A DNA stretch of 64,000 bases. Origin: Lactifluus volemus (Eukaryota; Basidiomycota; Agaricomycetes; Russulales; Russulaceae). Location of the stretch: positions 1-64,000 of the forward strand of contig WTXI01000112.1 of the NCBI GenBank assembly GCA_022376515.1, given 5' to 3'. Below are positions 54,143 to 64,000 of the stretch, one piece after another (within the stretch, counting starts at the first letter, position 1; every line of letters begins with the position of its first letter). The position numbers and the translations under genes are program-made. The notes beneath the pieces were generated by a model, which made no database searches, was not told the origin of the DNA, and saw only the letters and a list, made by a program, of their open reading frames with translations.

Positions 54143-55746
54143 ATGGATGGCCGTTCCATAGACTCAAACAGCAAAAGCATTGTTGAGCGTCAACAGGATA
54201 ACTCTCTGATTCAACAAGGACCGGGTAAGACTCGCCAGGAACAACCATAAACGACCGCTGAATTGTGTTGTACTATGGTGTAGGCACGGTATCCAAACGA
54301 GTAACAATCGGATCGCTCCCCGACGACGTCCTCCTAGAGATGATCGATTTTTATCAAGCTGCCATATACGAAGACGAAAGCGAATTTGTATGGAATTGGG
54401 AGAAGCTGGTGCACGTATGCCGAAGATGGCGATATCTCATTTTTGAGTCACCAAACCGTCTCAATTTGCACCTTTGTTGCACGCAGAATACACCGGTGAG
54501 GATGCTTTTGGATGTCTGGCCACCATTTCCTCTCGGTGTCGTCCTCTTTAACGAGCATGATTGGTCGGAATGGGCCGAGGATGCCGAAATCATCTCTGAC
54601 AACCTCGTTGCCGCATTGGAGCGTCGTGATCGCGTAAGCCATATTTTTATCGCCAATTCAGCGGATTTTCTATGGGAACGAATTGTTACAGCAATGGAGG
54701 AGTCATTTCCAGCATTGCGCGCTCTTCACTTAGACTTGATTGCTGAGGACAACGAGTCGAATTTTCCCTTTCCCGATACATTCTTGAATGGCGCCGCCCC
54801 GTGTCTAGAAGTACTCTCTCTCTCGGGAGTCGCATTTCCTTCGTTGCCACGACTGCTCTCGTCTTCAAGCGACCTCACATTTCTTAAACTTTTGAATATA
54901 CCTAAATCTGGATATATTTCGCCTGTGACAATGGTCAAATGCTTGTCTGCGTTGCCAATGCTCGAATCCCTTGAGATCCATTTCAAATTTCCGACACCTT
55001 ACCCCAAACGAAGAAACCGACCTGTACCGCCATCAACCCGCTCTGTCCTCCCCTCTCTCACCGCTTTCAACTTTCAAGGTGTCACCGAGTACTTGGAAGT
55101 CATCGCAGCCCGAATCGATGCCCCTCTACTCGACGAGTTCAACGTAACCTTTTTCCATGGGTCCGAAGCTGAACTCTTTGACATCCCTCAAATCATTCGG
55201 TTTTTTGGTCACTTGGACTCGTTCAGGCCATCCAGTCTAACCTTGGATTTAATTCCTACAGGTTACAGCATATTTTTCTCCCAAAAACCGATGCCCTCTT
55301 CCGAGAGTCCTCACTCGTGGCATATCAAGTGCGGAAGTTCAAGGTTTGATCGGAAGATATATTCTGTAGCACAGATATGCAGTCAGATTCTCCCCTTCTG
55401 CTCTGGCGTGGAGTCGCTCATCATCAACTTGGGCTCGTTGCCATGGCCACGTCCAGACACAAATATGAGTCCCGCCATATGGCTTCAATTGTTTCACTCC
55501 TTTCCCGCTGTACAGAGTCTGCATATACCTACCTTGCTAGAGTCGTTCATCGCACCTGCATTACAAGGGCTCACCAATGAATCAGCCGCCGATGTATTCC
55601 CCTCTCTACAAACCCTTTCTATTACTGGGTCTCCTTCCAAGTCAAATGAAGTTGCGAGACAAGGCATAGACTCATTCGTCGCAGCGCGTGGTCATTCAGA
55701 CCACCCTGTAGTTGTCCATCGCGAGATTGAATCGAGGACAACGTAA
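54143..55746 (+). CDS. F12: F-box/LRR-family protein (2 exons)
   Basis: Exon 1 is 54143-54224 (MDGRSIDSNSKSIVERQQDN), the intron 54225-54283 (GTAAGA...GTGTAG) and exon 2 is 54284-55746, giving 514 aa. An in-frame ATG two codons upstream (54137) is an alternative start, also present in F13 and F14. The F-box reads SLPDDVLLEMIDFY, VCRRWRYLIFESP. It groups with F13 (C-terminal FVAARGHSDHPVVVHR instead of ARQxSSHPVA). The leucine-rich middle is complete and no defect is visible. Confidence 0.92.
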
Positions 55747-56193
55747 AGTCAAAAGCAGTAATTTCGGGCAGCGTCTGACGTGAGCATGGCTCAATTTAAT
55801 TATACTGTACCGCGTCTTGTTGATTCTCTTCTTTGTAAGGCCGGTCAATCTTTTGTTTTATTAATAATAACCGACGGTGACCTTGAAAACCTTTCATTCA
55901 AATAGACATTGTCTCCTTAGGTCGGCGGAGTCCCAATATCACCGACTCGCGTTGCGTGGAATTGTCCTAGTCGCGGCCTCGGTGGTGTTCAAATCGGACG
56001 TCTGGTGTCATTGTTAGATGAGATGAAATTTGATGTCGTTTCTCTTTTTGTCTCCTCTTGTCCTGACAACTTACCACACCTTGCGCCGCATTTCTAGCCC
56101 AGTTTGCGACCATTCCTTTTTCCTTACTATTCATTCTATGTTATGCACCCCGGTCGGCCCCGCCTTTGTTCTACTACATCTCACGCTACTGTG

Positions 56194-56272
56194 ACGTTGA
56201 TGGCATTCCCTTTTCAATTGGACGGAATGTGTAACACATCCCGCACCAATGCAAAGGGAATGCCATCAACGT
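56194..56272. repeat. Perfect 20-bp inverted repeat
   Basis: ACGTTGATGGCATTCCCTTT at 56194-56213 is the exact reverse complement of 56253-56272, with a 39-nt loop. The right arm lies inside the coding-like frame 56214-56504. The left arm looks like a short inverted copy of it. Confidence 0.75.
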
Positions 56273-56504
56273 ATGTGTTACTATTCATATCAAGTACGCG
56301 TACTAGTAGCTCGAACCCGAACATTGTGTTCAAACGTTCAAAGACCGAGTCGTGATACTTAACTGCTGTGATCCCAGTGAAAGTCCGATCACAAGAAAAG
56401 TCCGAGGCAGAGGTTGTTCCCTTATTTCCTGCAAACTCCACCCTGAGAGCAATCTTTGAATTCCCACCTACTACTTGAAAACTTCCCTCCGCCTGATTCG
56501 ACAA
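56214..56504 (-). pseudogene. Unidentified coding relic, repeated upstream of N14
   Basis: A 96-codon minus-strand frame (GNSKIALRVEFAGNKGTTSA; ITAVKYHDSVFERLNTMFGF; LLVRVLDMNSNTYVDGIP) looks protein-like. A frame-broken homologue lies at about 59960-60110, in the same place relative to the next unit. I do not recognise the family. It is a third component of the duplicated unit in the F12/F13 part of the array, or an extra exon of the NAT9-like gene. Confidence 0.35.
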
Positions 56505-56879
56505 CTATCGCGATGGGGAGAGTGTGTGACCGTTTGTAAGTTACTACGAGGTGCGCTTGCCTCAGCCACACCACCAAGCATCCCGGAAAAGGGATGTAGA
56601 TAAAAGGATCAAGGTACTAAAGGACATCCACTGTGCGAGACGTACATGTGGTGCCAACTTGGGTCAGGAACAATCTCTCCCGTTGATCACCTTATACCAA
56701 TATCAATGACACGCATCTCGACTTGTCAAAGATGGCAAACAGTGCGGACGGTGGCTGTGCCGCAATTGCGCTAACGTCAACCACGAGCCCCAGAAAAAGA
56801 ATATAGAAGGAAGAAGTACAAACGGACTAGCATGCGTGTGGTGCATTTGAGGTGCCAAGTTATGTCAGAAACATGTCCT

Positions 56880-57440
56880 GCTATATCGATGACCTGCATC
56901 TCGACTTGGTCAGAGATAGAAATCGTGCGGATAATCTCAATACCCAAAGGTCGCAAAGAGCACGACGCTGTGCGCGTTGGCTATTCCTATGCGCGCTACG
57001 AATGACCCCTTTCCCATACCCAGCCTGTTGCACATGTAAGTGAGGAGAGACGCTAGCACAGCATGCCCGCACCTTCGGCCGCGGTACCCGAGCTCTCTGT
57101 GCGCAGTGACGAGTTTCCAATTGACGGACGAGGAGACACGGCCACAAACCAGCATTTGTCATTCGACTTCGAATTCAGGACCCTAGCGCCACGTGTGGAA
57201 GTCTAGCAGACGTCAGAGGACAATGATTGCGAGTTCTGTGAAGAAAGGTGAGGTGACTGTAAAGGAGAGATTGGGTTGCCATACACTGTGCTCAGCCTCC
57301 TGCAAACTCCATATTTGCATGGGCTGTGTCCGTACAGGGGTTAGGGCAGGGGCTCACATTGCGGTACTCTTCGAGCATCAGCTCTACACTCGCAGTGAGT
57401 TCACGTACCAGTCGTCCCGCACCGCTTTCATCCATGCGTG
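56880..57440 (-). pseudogene. N13: decayed NAT9-like acetyltransferase gene
   Basis: Exon-like pieces run along the minus strand: RELTASVELMLEEYRN (about 57405-57355), a GTGAGC donor, a WSLQEAE-type SWQED remnant (about 57315-57290), a TTCACAG acceptor near 57245, and FEVE (57180-57160). The GNAT core follows: LGYRGRRCGHAVLASLLTYM and RLGMGKGSFVARIGIANAHS (about 57105-56965). Then comes a stop, and VEMQVID near 56895. This is the best preserved acetyl-CoA loop in the window (R-G-x-x-C-G). The stop after FATFGY and missing segments show it is a pseudogene. Divergent from F13. Confidence 0.65.
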
Positions 57441-57708
57441 ACATTGTCTGTGGCCATGTTGAGTGCCATATGCCCGTCTGTTGCAAGGCCTGAGTCGGGC
57501 CATCCCAGGCAAAATACCATGACTGACCTTAACATGTTCTGCTTGATGTTCTGTTGGGGATAACAGTTCGGAAGTCATCTGGTTCTCGGGCCGGGGCGGA
57601 GGAAGTGGCGTCGCGGTCGCACCTCCGGCCGGGCCGAGTCGGGCCGAGTCGGATACGGTGCCACAGATCGGCGACTCCTCACTACTGTATAACCCCTCTC
57701 TGATGCAA

Positions 57709-59293
57709 ATGGATGACTGTCCCATGGGCTCAAATAGCAAAGGCATTGTTGAATGTCAGCGGAAGGACTCTTTGATTCAACAAGGACCGGGTAAAACTCA
57801 TTAGGATTAACCATAGTAATCACTGCTGAGTTGTGTTGTATGGTGTAGGCCCGGCATCCCAACGAGTAACAATAGGATCTCTCCCCGACAATGTCCTCGT
57901 AGAGATATTCGATTTTTATCAAGTTGCCACCAACAAAGACGAACTTGAACGTCCATGGAATTGGAAGAAGCTGGTCCACGTCTGCCAACGGTGGCGATAC
58001 GTCATTTTTGGATCACCGATCCGTCTCAATCTGCAGCTTTTTTGCACAAATTATTCACCTGTGAGGATGCTTTTGGATATCTGGCCACCATTTCCTCTCG
58101 TTATCAAAATTTTCTGCAACATCAAAAACTGTCTGATTATTGAAAACAGCCTCATTCCCGCATTGGAGCACAGTGATCGGGTACACCAAATTAATATTGA
58201 TATTGCCAACACTAATTCAGAGGGTTTACTATGGGAACGAATCGTTACAGCAATGGAGGAGCCATTTCCAGCATTGAAATATCTTCAGTTACATGCTTGG
58301 AAGTCGAATTTTTCCATTCCCTACACATTCTTGAATGGCTCCGCCCCGTGTCTACAACATCTCGCTCTCTCGGGAATCTCATTTCCGTCGCTACCGCGAC
58401 TCCTCTCGTCTACAAGCGACCTCACGACTCTTCATCTTGGGGATATACCTCAATCTGGGTATATTTCGCCAGCGACAATGGCCACATGCTTGTCTGCGTT
58501 GCCAAAGCTCAAATCCCTTTCCATCATATTCATATCCCCGAACCCTTTCCCCGAACGAAGAGGCCGACCTCTACTGCCACCAATCCGCTCTGTTCTTCCC
58601 GCTCTTACCCAGCTAAAATTTACAGGTGCGGCTGAGTACTTGCAAGCCCTCGCGGCCCGAATTGATGCCCCTCTACTCGACCGCTTCGGCATAGCCTTCT
58701 TCCATCAACCTGAGATTGTCTTTGACATACCAGAAATAATTCGGTTCCTCGGTCACCTAGAGTCGTTCAGGTCATCCAGTCTAATCTTGGAGTTCAGTCC
58801 GATGACTTGCAGCGCCTCCATCTTTTTTTCTCCACAAACGATATATCCTGAGCCTGAGAATCCTTGCTCGTGGTGTATCAAGTACGAAAAGTTCAGGATA
58901 GATCGACAAGTACTTTCTGTAGCACAGATATGCAGCCAGATTCTCCCCTTCTGCTCTGGTGTGAAGTCGCTCATCATCAACTGCCCCCTCTACTCCTATT
59001 TGTTTTCATACACGGCTGTGGATCGCACAATATGGCTCCAACTTTTTCACTCATTTCCCGCCGTACAGAGTCTGTACATACCCGCCTCGCTAGCGCCATC
59101 CATCGCACCTGCATTAGAAGGGCCCGCCAATGAATCAGCCGCTGAAGTATTCCCCTCTCTACAAACTCTTTATATCGATGTGTCTCCTTCAGAAAAAGTC
59201 CCGAAAAAAGGCATAGACACATTCGTTGTAGCGCGTGGCCACTCCGACCACCCTGTAGTTGTCCATCGCCCGTCTTCAAGGCAGTGTGTCTGA
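57709..59293 (+). CDS. F13: F-box/LRR-family protein (2 exons)
   Basis: Exon 1 is 57709-57790 (MDDCPMGSNSKGIVECQRKD), the intron 57791-57848 (GTAAAA...GTGTAG) and exon 2 is 57849-59293, giving 508 aa. An in-frame ATG at 57703 could add two residues. The donor GTAAAA is weaker than GTAAGA in sisters. The F-box reads SLPDNVLVEIFDFY, VCQRWRYVIF. The tail is FVVARGHSDHPVVVHR as in F12, then SSRQCV. Two tandem CCGAGTCGG motifs lie at 57634-57652. The C-terminal GPANESAAEVFPSLQ block is conserved. Confidence 0.91.
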
Positions 59294-59746
59294 GATTGGC
59301 TCCATTCATTATACCGCGTCTTGTTGATTCTCCTCTCTGCAGTCACGGTGTAAGGCCCGGGTCAGCCGCGTGGCTGGCCTGAAAACCTCGCTCCGAGTCT
59401 ACGCCCCCTCCCGTCTTCCTCGTTCTACTCCCTTTGCCTTTTCCCTCGCAGAGATCTTCGGCTGCTTTACAAGCTCCTGGTTTGTCGCCTTGCCCTTCTC
59501 GTCTCGATGAAATGGCCATGATGTCATCTCGGTCACGACGCTCTTATGCCTCGGCCATGGACCCGTTCTCTGCGGCCTCGCGTCGCACGACCATCCTCTT
59601 TGTTTCTCTGTGATTCTAATGTGCCCCGTATGTTTCTGTTTCCCGAATCGTCTTAAATTGCCTCGCTTCATTAACTACTCGACTGTTCGCGACGTGTCGT
59701 CCTATTTTAGATTACCCGATTTTGATGTATATATGTTTGCTTGAAG

Positions 59747-59782
<36 letters not shown>

Positions 59783-60309
59783 TGTATCTCGTCTTAATCC
59801 GCCTCCGCATCTTCTTACTCGTTTCGATCTCGTCTCCGGACTCTTAATGCGTAACTTCCCCCTCTTATTGAGACTGCCATTATTAGATACGATGAAATTT
59901 GGTGTTGTTTCTCACCTTGTCTCTTGTCATTCGCTTTTCATTTGTACGAAACGCGTAACTATTGATATCACCCACCCGTAGCTCGAATCCGAAACTATGT
60001 TTAAAGACCGAGTCGTGGTATGAAAGTGTTGTGGTATGCCAGAGAAAAAGTGCGAGGCGGAGGTTATTCCCTTATCTCCTGCCTGAGAGCCATCTTTGAA
60101 TTCCCACCAACTTCTCGAAAACCTCTCTCCACCTAATTGGGAGATTTGTACGAGGTGCGCTTGAGTCAGCCACACCATCAAGAAACCCGGAAAAAGGACG
60201 TGTATGAAGGAACAAGGTACGACATATACTGTGCGAGACGCACATGGGGCGCCAACTTGGGTCAGGAGCACTCCCCTACCTCTCCCACTGATCATCTTGT
60301 ACCAATATC
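59294..60309. other. Spacer with TTTC microsatellite
   Basis: It contains (TTTC)n at about 59747-59783 and, near 59960-60110, the minus-strand homologue of the relic at 56214-56504. No other feature is seen. Confidence 0.55.
59747..59783. repeat. (TTTC)n microsatellite
   Basis: About nine uninterrupted copies of TTTC. Confidence 0.9.
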
Positions 60310-60875
60310 AACGACACGCATCTCGACTTGGTCATGGTCAAAGATGGCAACAGTGCGGACGAACCCCCTTGCAAAGAAGGCGTCGTCGCACACGTTGGCT
60401 GTGCCAATGCGCAGCACGAGCGGTTCCTTTCACATGGCATGGCCGCGTCTTTTGCCGCGGTACGTGGGTAAGGAAGACACATGGCCACGAACCGACTATC
60501 GTCGTCTCACACTGAACTCGAGGCCAGCGGGTGAGGCCTGTGAGGGTTCCAACGGACGTGCGAGGGCAATGAAGGTAAGCCCTGAAACGAAAAAAAAGGA
60601 GTGAGGCAGATATACATGAAAGATCGAATTGCCACACACTATCCTCGTCCTCCTGCCAACTCCCTAGTATTCACAAAAAGGACAAGTCAGCAGTGGTGGT
60701 ATAGAGGCTCATGCTGCATCGCATACTCCTCCTCCAGCGTTCGCTCACGGTGAGCTCGCGTAGTTCCGCGCTTTGTATCCATGAGTGATATTATTTCAGG
60801 TGCGATCGAGTCACTCACAGGGAAAGTACTGAGAGACATCGGCATTCTGTATCCTGGGGACGACAGTTATTGGAA
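60310..60875 (-). pseudogene. N14: decayed NAT9-like acetyltransferase gene
   Basis: The minus strand reads YHSWIQSAELRELTVSE (about 60790-60735, compare NAT9 RYHEWMKSEELQRLTASE), an SWQED-type piece (60665-60640), YRGKRRGHAM then a stop (about 60465-60435), LRIGTANV, and VRTVAIFD...QVEMRVVD (about 60365-60310). A start-like region with FPITVV lies near 60870. Deletions and stops break it throughout. It sits head-to-head with F14, with about 190 bp between them. Confidence 0.65.
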
Positions 60876-61064
60876 AAAAAGACTGCATACCGACTAACGG
60901 AATTGGAATGACGATGTCTCCCAACGATGGTCGTGTGCGCGTTGACCTTTGTTGCTCGGGCGGAGCAAGTGTCGCGGTGTCGCGTGACCTGCTAAGGCTG
61001 CTAACAACCGGAGCGGCCGGGTCGGACGACGCGGCACTTTTCTGGTGTCCCCTCTTTGATGCAA

Positions 61065-62608
61065 ATGGATTACCATTCCATAGGCACAAACATCAAAGAC
61101 GTTGTTGCATGTCAATGGAAGAAACTGTTTGGACCGGGTAAGAGTTATCAGGAACAACTTACAGTACTAGTGTGACGATTATTGTTTTAGGCCTAGTGTG
61201 CCACTGGGAACGAGTAACAATCGGATCGCTTCCAGACGAGGTCCTCCTAGAGATATTCGATTTTTATCAAGTTGCCATAAACGAAGACGAACGCGAATTT
61301 CCATGGAATTGGGAGAAGCTGGTGCACGTATGCCGAAGATGGCGATATCTCATTTTTGAGTCACCAAACCGTCTCGATTTGCAGCTCTTTTGCACGCAGA
61401 AATCACCTGTGAGGAAGTTGTTGGGTGTCTGGCCACCCATTCCTCTCGCTATTCTATTCCGGCCAGAATGGGACAACCTCCAAGACAGCTTTGACGACCT
61501 CATGGCCGCATTGGAGCATTGTGATCGCATACGCCAGATTCAAGTCAATGTCAACAATCCACCGGATTTTGTATGGGAAAAAATTGTCACGGCAATGGCG
61601 GAGCCATTTCCAGCATTGAGATCTCTTTCATTTGAGTCAATTAGTGTGATGGTTCCCCTTCCTGATACATTCTTGAATGGATCCGTCGCGTCCCTACGAT
61701 ATCTCTATCTCAGACTCCAGACATTTTCGTTTCCATCATTGCCACAGCTCCTCTCGTCTACAAGCGACCTCAGGTCTCTTCATCTTGTCAGTATACCTGA
61801 GTCGGGGTACATCCCACCAGAGACAATGGCCACATGCCTGTCTGCGCTGCCAAAGCTTGAATCCCTTACCGTCGATTTCATATCCCCGACACCTCACCCC
61901 CAACGGAGAAACCGAGCTCCACCGCCATCAACCCGGTTTGTTCTCCCCGCTCTCACAAAGTTGGAATTCACAGGCATTAGCGAGTACTTGGAAGGCCTCG
62001 CAGCCCGAGTTGATGCTCCTCTACTCGACGAGTCCAAGATTGGCTTCTTCCATCAGCCAGAGCTTGACTTTGACATCCCCCAAACCATTCGGTTCTTTGG
62101 CCACTTGAAGCGGTTCAGGCCATCCAGTCTAACTTTGGCGTTCAATCCACCTTTCAATGCCTCTATATTTTTTTCCCTAAGTACGCTACGTTACCCCGCG
62201 AGTCCTCACTTGTGGCGTATCAAATGCCAAAGGTTGGATTGGCAAGTTGCTTCTTTAGCCCAGATATGCAGCCAGATTCTCCCCTTCCGCTCTAGCGTCG
62301 AGTCGCTCATCATCAAATCCACCGGATACTGGTGGCCACGTCCGAACATTGACATTGATTCCACGCTATGGTTCCAACTTTTTCACTCATTTCCCTCTGT
62401 TCAGAGTCTTTCAATACGTGCCGAGCTGGTGCCGTTTATCGCACTTGCATTACAAGGTGCCACAGGAGAATCAGCTGCCGAAGTATTCCCTTTGCTACGC
62501 ACCCTTTACGTTATTGGGAATAAATCAGGCGACGCTGCACAACAAAGTATCCAGTCATTCATCACTGCTCGCCTGCAAAGCGGTCGCCCTGTGGATCTTC
62601 TCCGCTAG
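61065..62608 (+). CDS. F14: F-box/LRR-family protein (2 exons)
   Basis: Exon 1 is 61065-61137 (MDYHSIGTNIKDVVACQWKK), the intron 61138-61190 (GTAAGA...TTTTAG, the shortest at 53 bp) and exon 2 is 61191-62608, giving 496 aa. An in-frame ATG at 61059 is an alternative start. The F-box reads SLPDEVLLEIFDFY, then WNWEKLVHVCRRWRYLIFES. It belongs to the SHRERV subgroup, though here that stretch is CHWERV. The middle has SFPSLPQLLSSTSDLRSLHL and LPKLESL repeats. The end is QGATGESAAEVFPLLRTL and RPVDLLR. No defect is visible. It is the last copy in the window. Confidence 0.92.
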
Positions 62609-64000
62609 AGGTGAGGACATCGTAAGGCCTCTTAGAGTTCCTCCCATTTCCTTTCTTCCATTTCCTCCTTCTACCAACTGTCCTCATCCCATTATCTTCC
62701 GTCTCTAACAGCGATCGTGGACCCCAGGTATATTCACAAACTCATGCCCTACATCCCGCCTTGCACCCCACAACGTCCCCTCGGCCATGCCTTTTATCTT
62801 TCAATCGTGTACTCCCTCAAAAAGTCTGTAATACTTGGTTTCGTTATTCATGTTCTAGCCTGTCTTCAGTCTTATGTTCCTCTTTAGGATGGATTCCTCT
62901 ATGTCGTTTCTCTCTTTCCATACCATATCATTCTTTGCTGTTCTGCCGTTTGTACTACCGCATTTGTGATATCCCTCGTGCCAGTGCAGCATATATCCAT
63001 TAACCTCTTATATCCTTGTAGCGTTCTGTGTGAGGATAGGCTTTTGGCGGTCTGTTGCGTACTCGACATGCTTACGACGCGAGTGTAAACAGGAAAGTCC
63101 ACAGTGACCACTTATGCCAGCTCAATCGGCTTTTACAAAGATTAACTGTCTGCTTCAAGTTTATCTTTCGTTCACCCTACTTCTGCTTTCGCCTAGTACG
63201 CCCCCCGTTCGCTCGTTCAAAGCTGATATCGAAGAACAAGTAGGAAAAACCGTCCACCGGTGCTACCCTCTGAGAGCTTGCATCGCCGCGGCGGACTAGC
63301 AAGCGGAAAGAAAGAACAACTAAATGACGCTTCCAACCCGCCAGCCAGGCGTTTTGATTTGCGCACGGCTGGAGTCAGCCCTGCTTCCTACCACTGTCAC
63401 GGTAGTCTCCTGCTCCTCCAACAACGCCTCAGTTTTCCCCGCAATGATTGAAAAAGTCTGCACCAATACCTTGCATTTGATAAAAAACGAGGGGCAGACG
63501 TGTCAACCCGATCTCATGCCTCCAACTCCTGCTGCGTAGTCACCAGCGGTGATGCCAAATGTGTCTCCTCATGTGCGCCATGCCCCCGTGTGTCGTCACC
63601 CTGACCACGTGCTACAACCACTGGTACGCCATCGTGCCACTGACAAAATGGACAATGACGTTGCCGCCTCAAGCCTCAGCACCCCGCTACCTCAGTAGAA
63701 AAGTTTGGTATTAAAAAAAAAGGGAAGGGGAAAAGGTTTCGTCGCAGTCAAGGCCTTCGACTCGTTTGAACATCGCGCACAACTCAAAAGGCCTTGACCT
63801 ATGACAAAGCTTCTCACACCAGCACCCCCTTGGCACCCCCTTGGCACCTTCCTCGCCCCTTGGCCCTGTCACCAGCGCTCTTTTCCCCCCCGGTCCCGCC
63901 CCTCCACCGCCACCAACCACATACAAAAGCCCTGGCCTGGCCTATTTTGTCAGGCCAGAGCCGCCTCGAACCAGGACTTCCAGGTGCCAAAGCGGGCCGG
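62609..64000. other. Region after the last F-box copy
   Basis: 62609-63110 looks like F-box 3' flank (CAGCATATATCCAT shared with 18170 and 28530). 63110-64000 is GC-richer and pyrimidine-rich near 63800-63920, with a tandem CCCCCTTGGCACC at about 63827-63850. No gene is recognised. Confidence 0.4.

Larger units (their letters stand above)
55747..56879. other. Spacer between F12 and N13
   Basis: It holds a minus-strand coding-like frame at 56214-56504 (listed separately), a 20-bp inverted repeat at 56194-56272, and a 56570-56760 segment resembling 60160-60340. Otherwise nothing is recognised. Confidence 0.5.

Overview
The window looks like nuclear DNA of a basidiomycete fungus, most likely an Agaricomycete. 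This rests on short 53-68 bp introns (GTAAGA-type donors, CTGA-type branch sequences, YAG acceptors), an expanded F-box family of the mushroom type, a CFEM gene, and recently inserted Ty1/copia and Ty3/gypsy-chromovirus elements. No species is assigned.

Most of the window is one array of 14 copies (F1-F14) of a single F-box/leucine-rich gene family, all on the + strand between about 1.7 and 62.6 kb. The single-frame ORFs give wrong starts. Each complete copy has a short first exon (71-94 bp, usually opening Met-Asp and ending in QQGP or similar), one small intron and a long second exon of about 1.4 kb. Twelve copies were spliced by eye and every one gives a length divisible by three. F3, F4, F5, F7, F8, F10, F12, F13 and F14 read as intact (494-535 aa). 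F2 has a stop at the splice junction, F9 has one internal stop, F1 lacks its 5' part, F6 is an old pseudogene, and F11 is split by a retrotransposon.

The spacers are not empty. On the opposite strand, directly upstream of most F-box copies, are decayed exons of a GNAT acetyltransferase resembling NAT9 (N2-N5, N7-N14). The repeating unit therefore seems to be a divergent NAT9-like/F-box gene pair, in which the acetyltransferase half has decayed everywhere and the F-box half is often intact. Copies fall into subgroups: F1/F3; F2/F4; F5/F8/F10; F6/F7/F9/F11/F14; F12/F13. Larger two-gene blocks such as F5-F6 and F8-F9 also share spacers.

Mobile DNA: F11 carries a full-length copia element (39338-52317, 387-bp LTRs, TGAGA target duplication). 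That element carries a full-length gypsy chromovirus on the opposite strand (41644-49320, 606-bp LTRs, CCGGG target duplication). Both LTR pairs look identical by eye, so both insertions are young. Further pieces are an LTR of the same gypsy family at the window start, a retroposed fragment with a 31-nt A-run just upstream of F3, a 470-bp insertion that rewrites the C-terminus of F7, and a roughly 450-bp foldback (MITE-like) element upstream of the CFEM gene.

Other genes: a two-exon CFEM secreted-protein gene (20843-21249, minus strand), a fragment of a Sla2/HIP1R-type I/LWEQ domain (about 33.96-34.37 kb), and a possible 58-codon basic/acidic ORF at 33359-33535. The regions 0.2-1.7, 31.2-33.3, 34.5-35.7 and 62.6-64.0 kb hold nothing I can identify.
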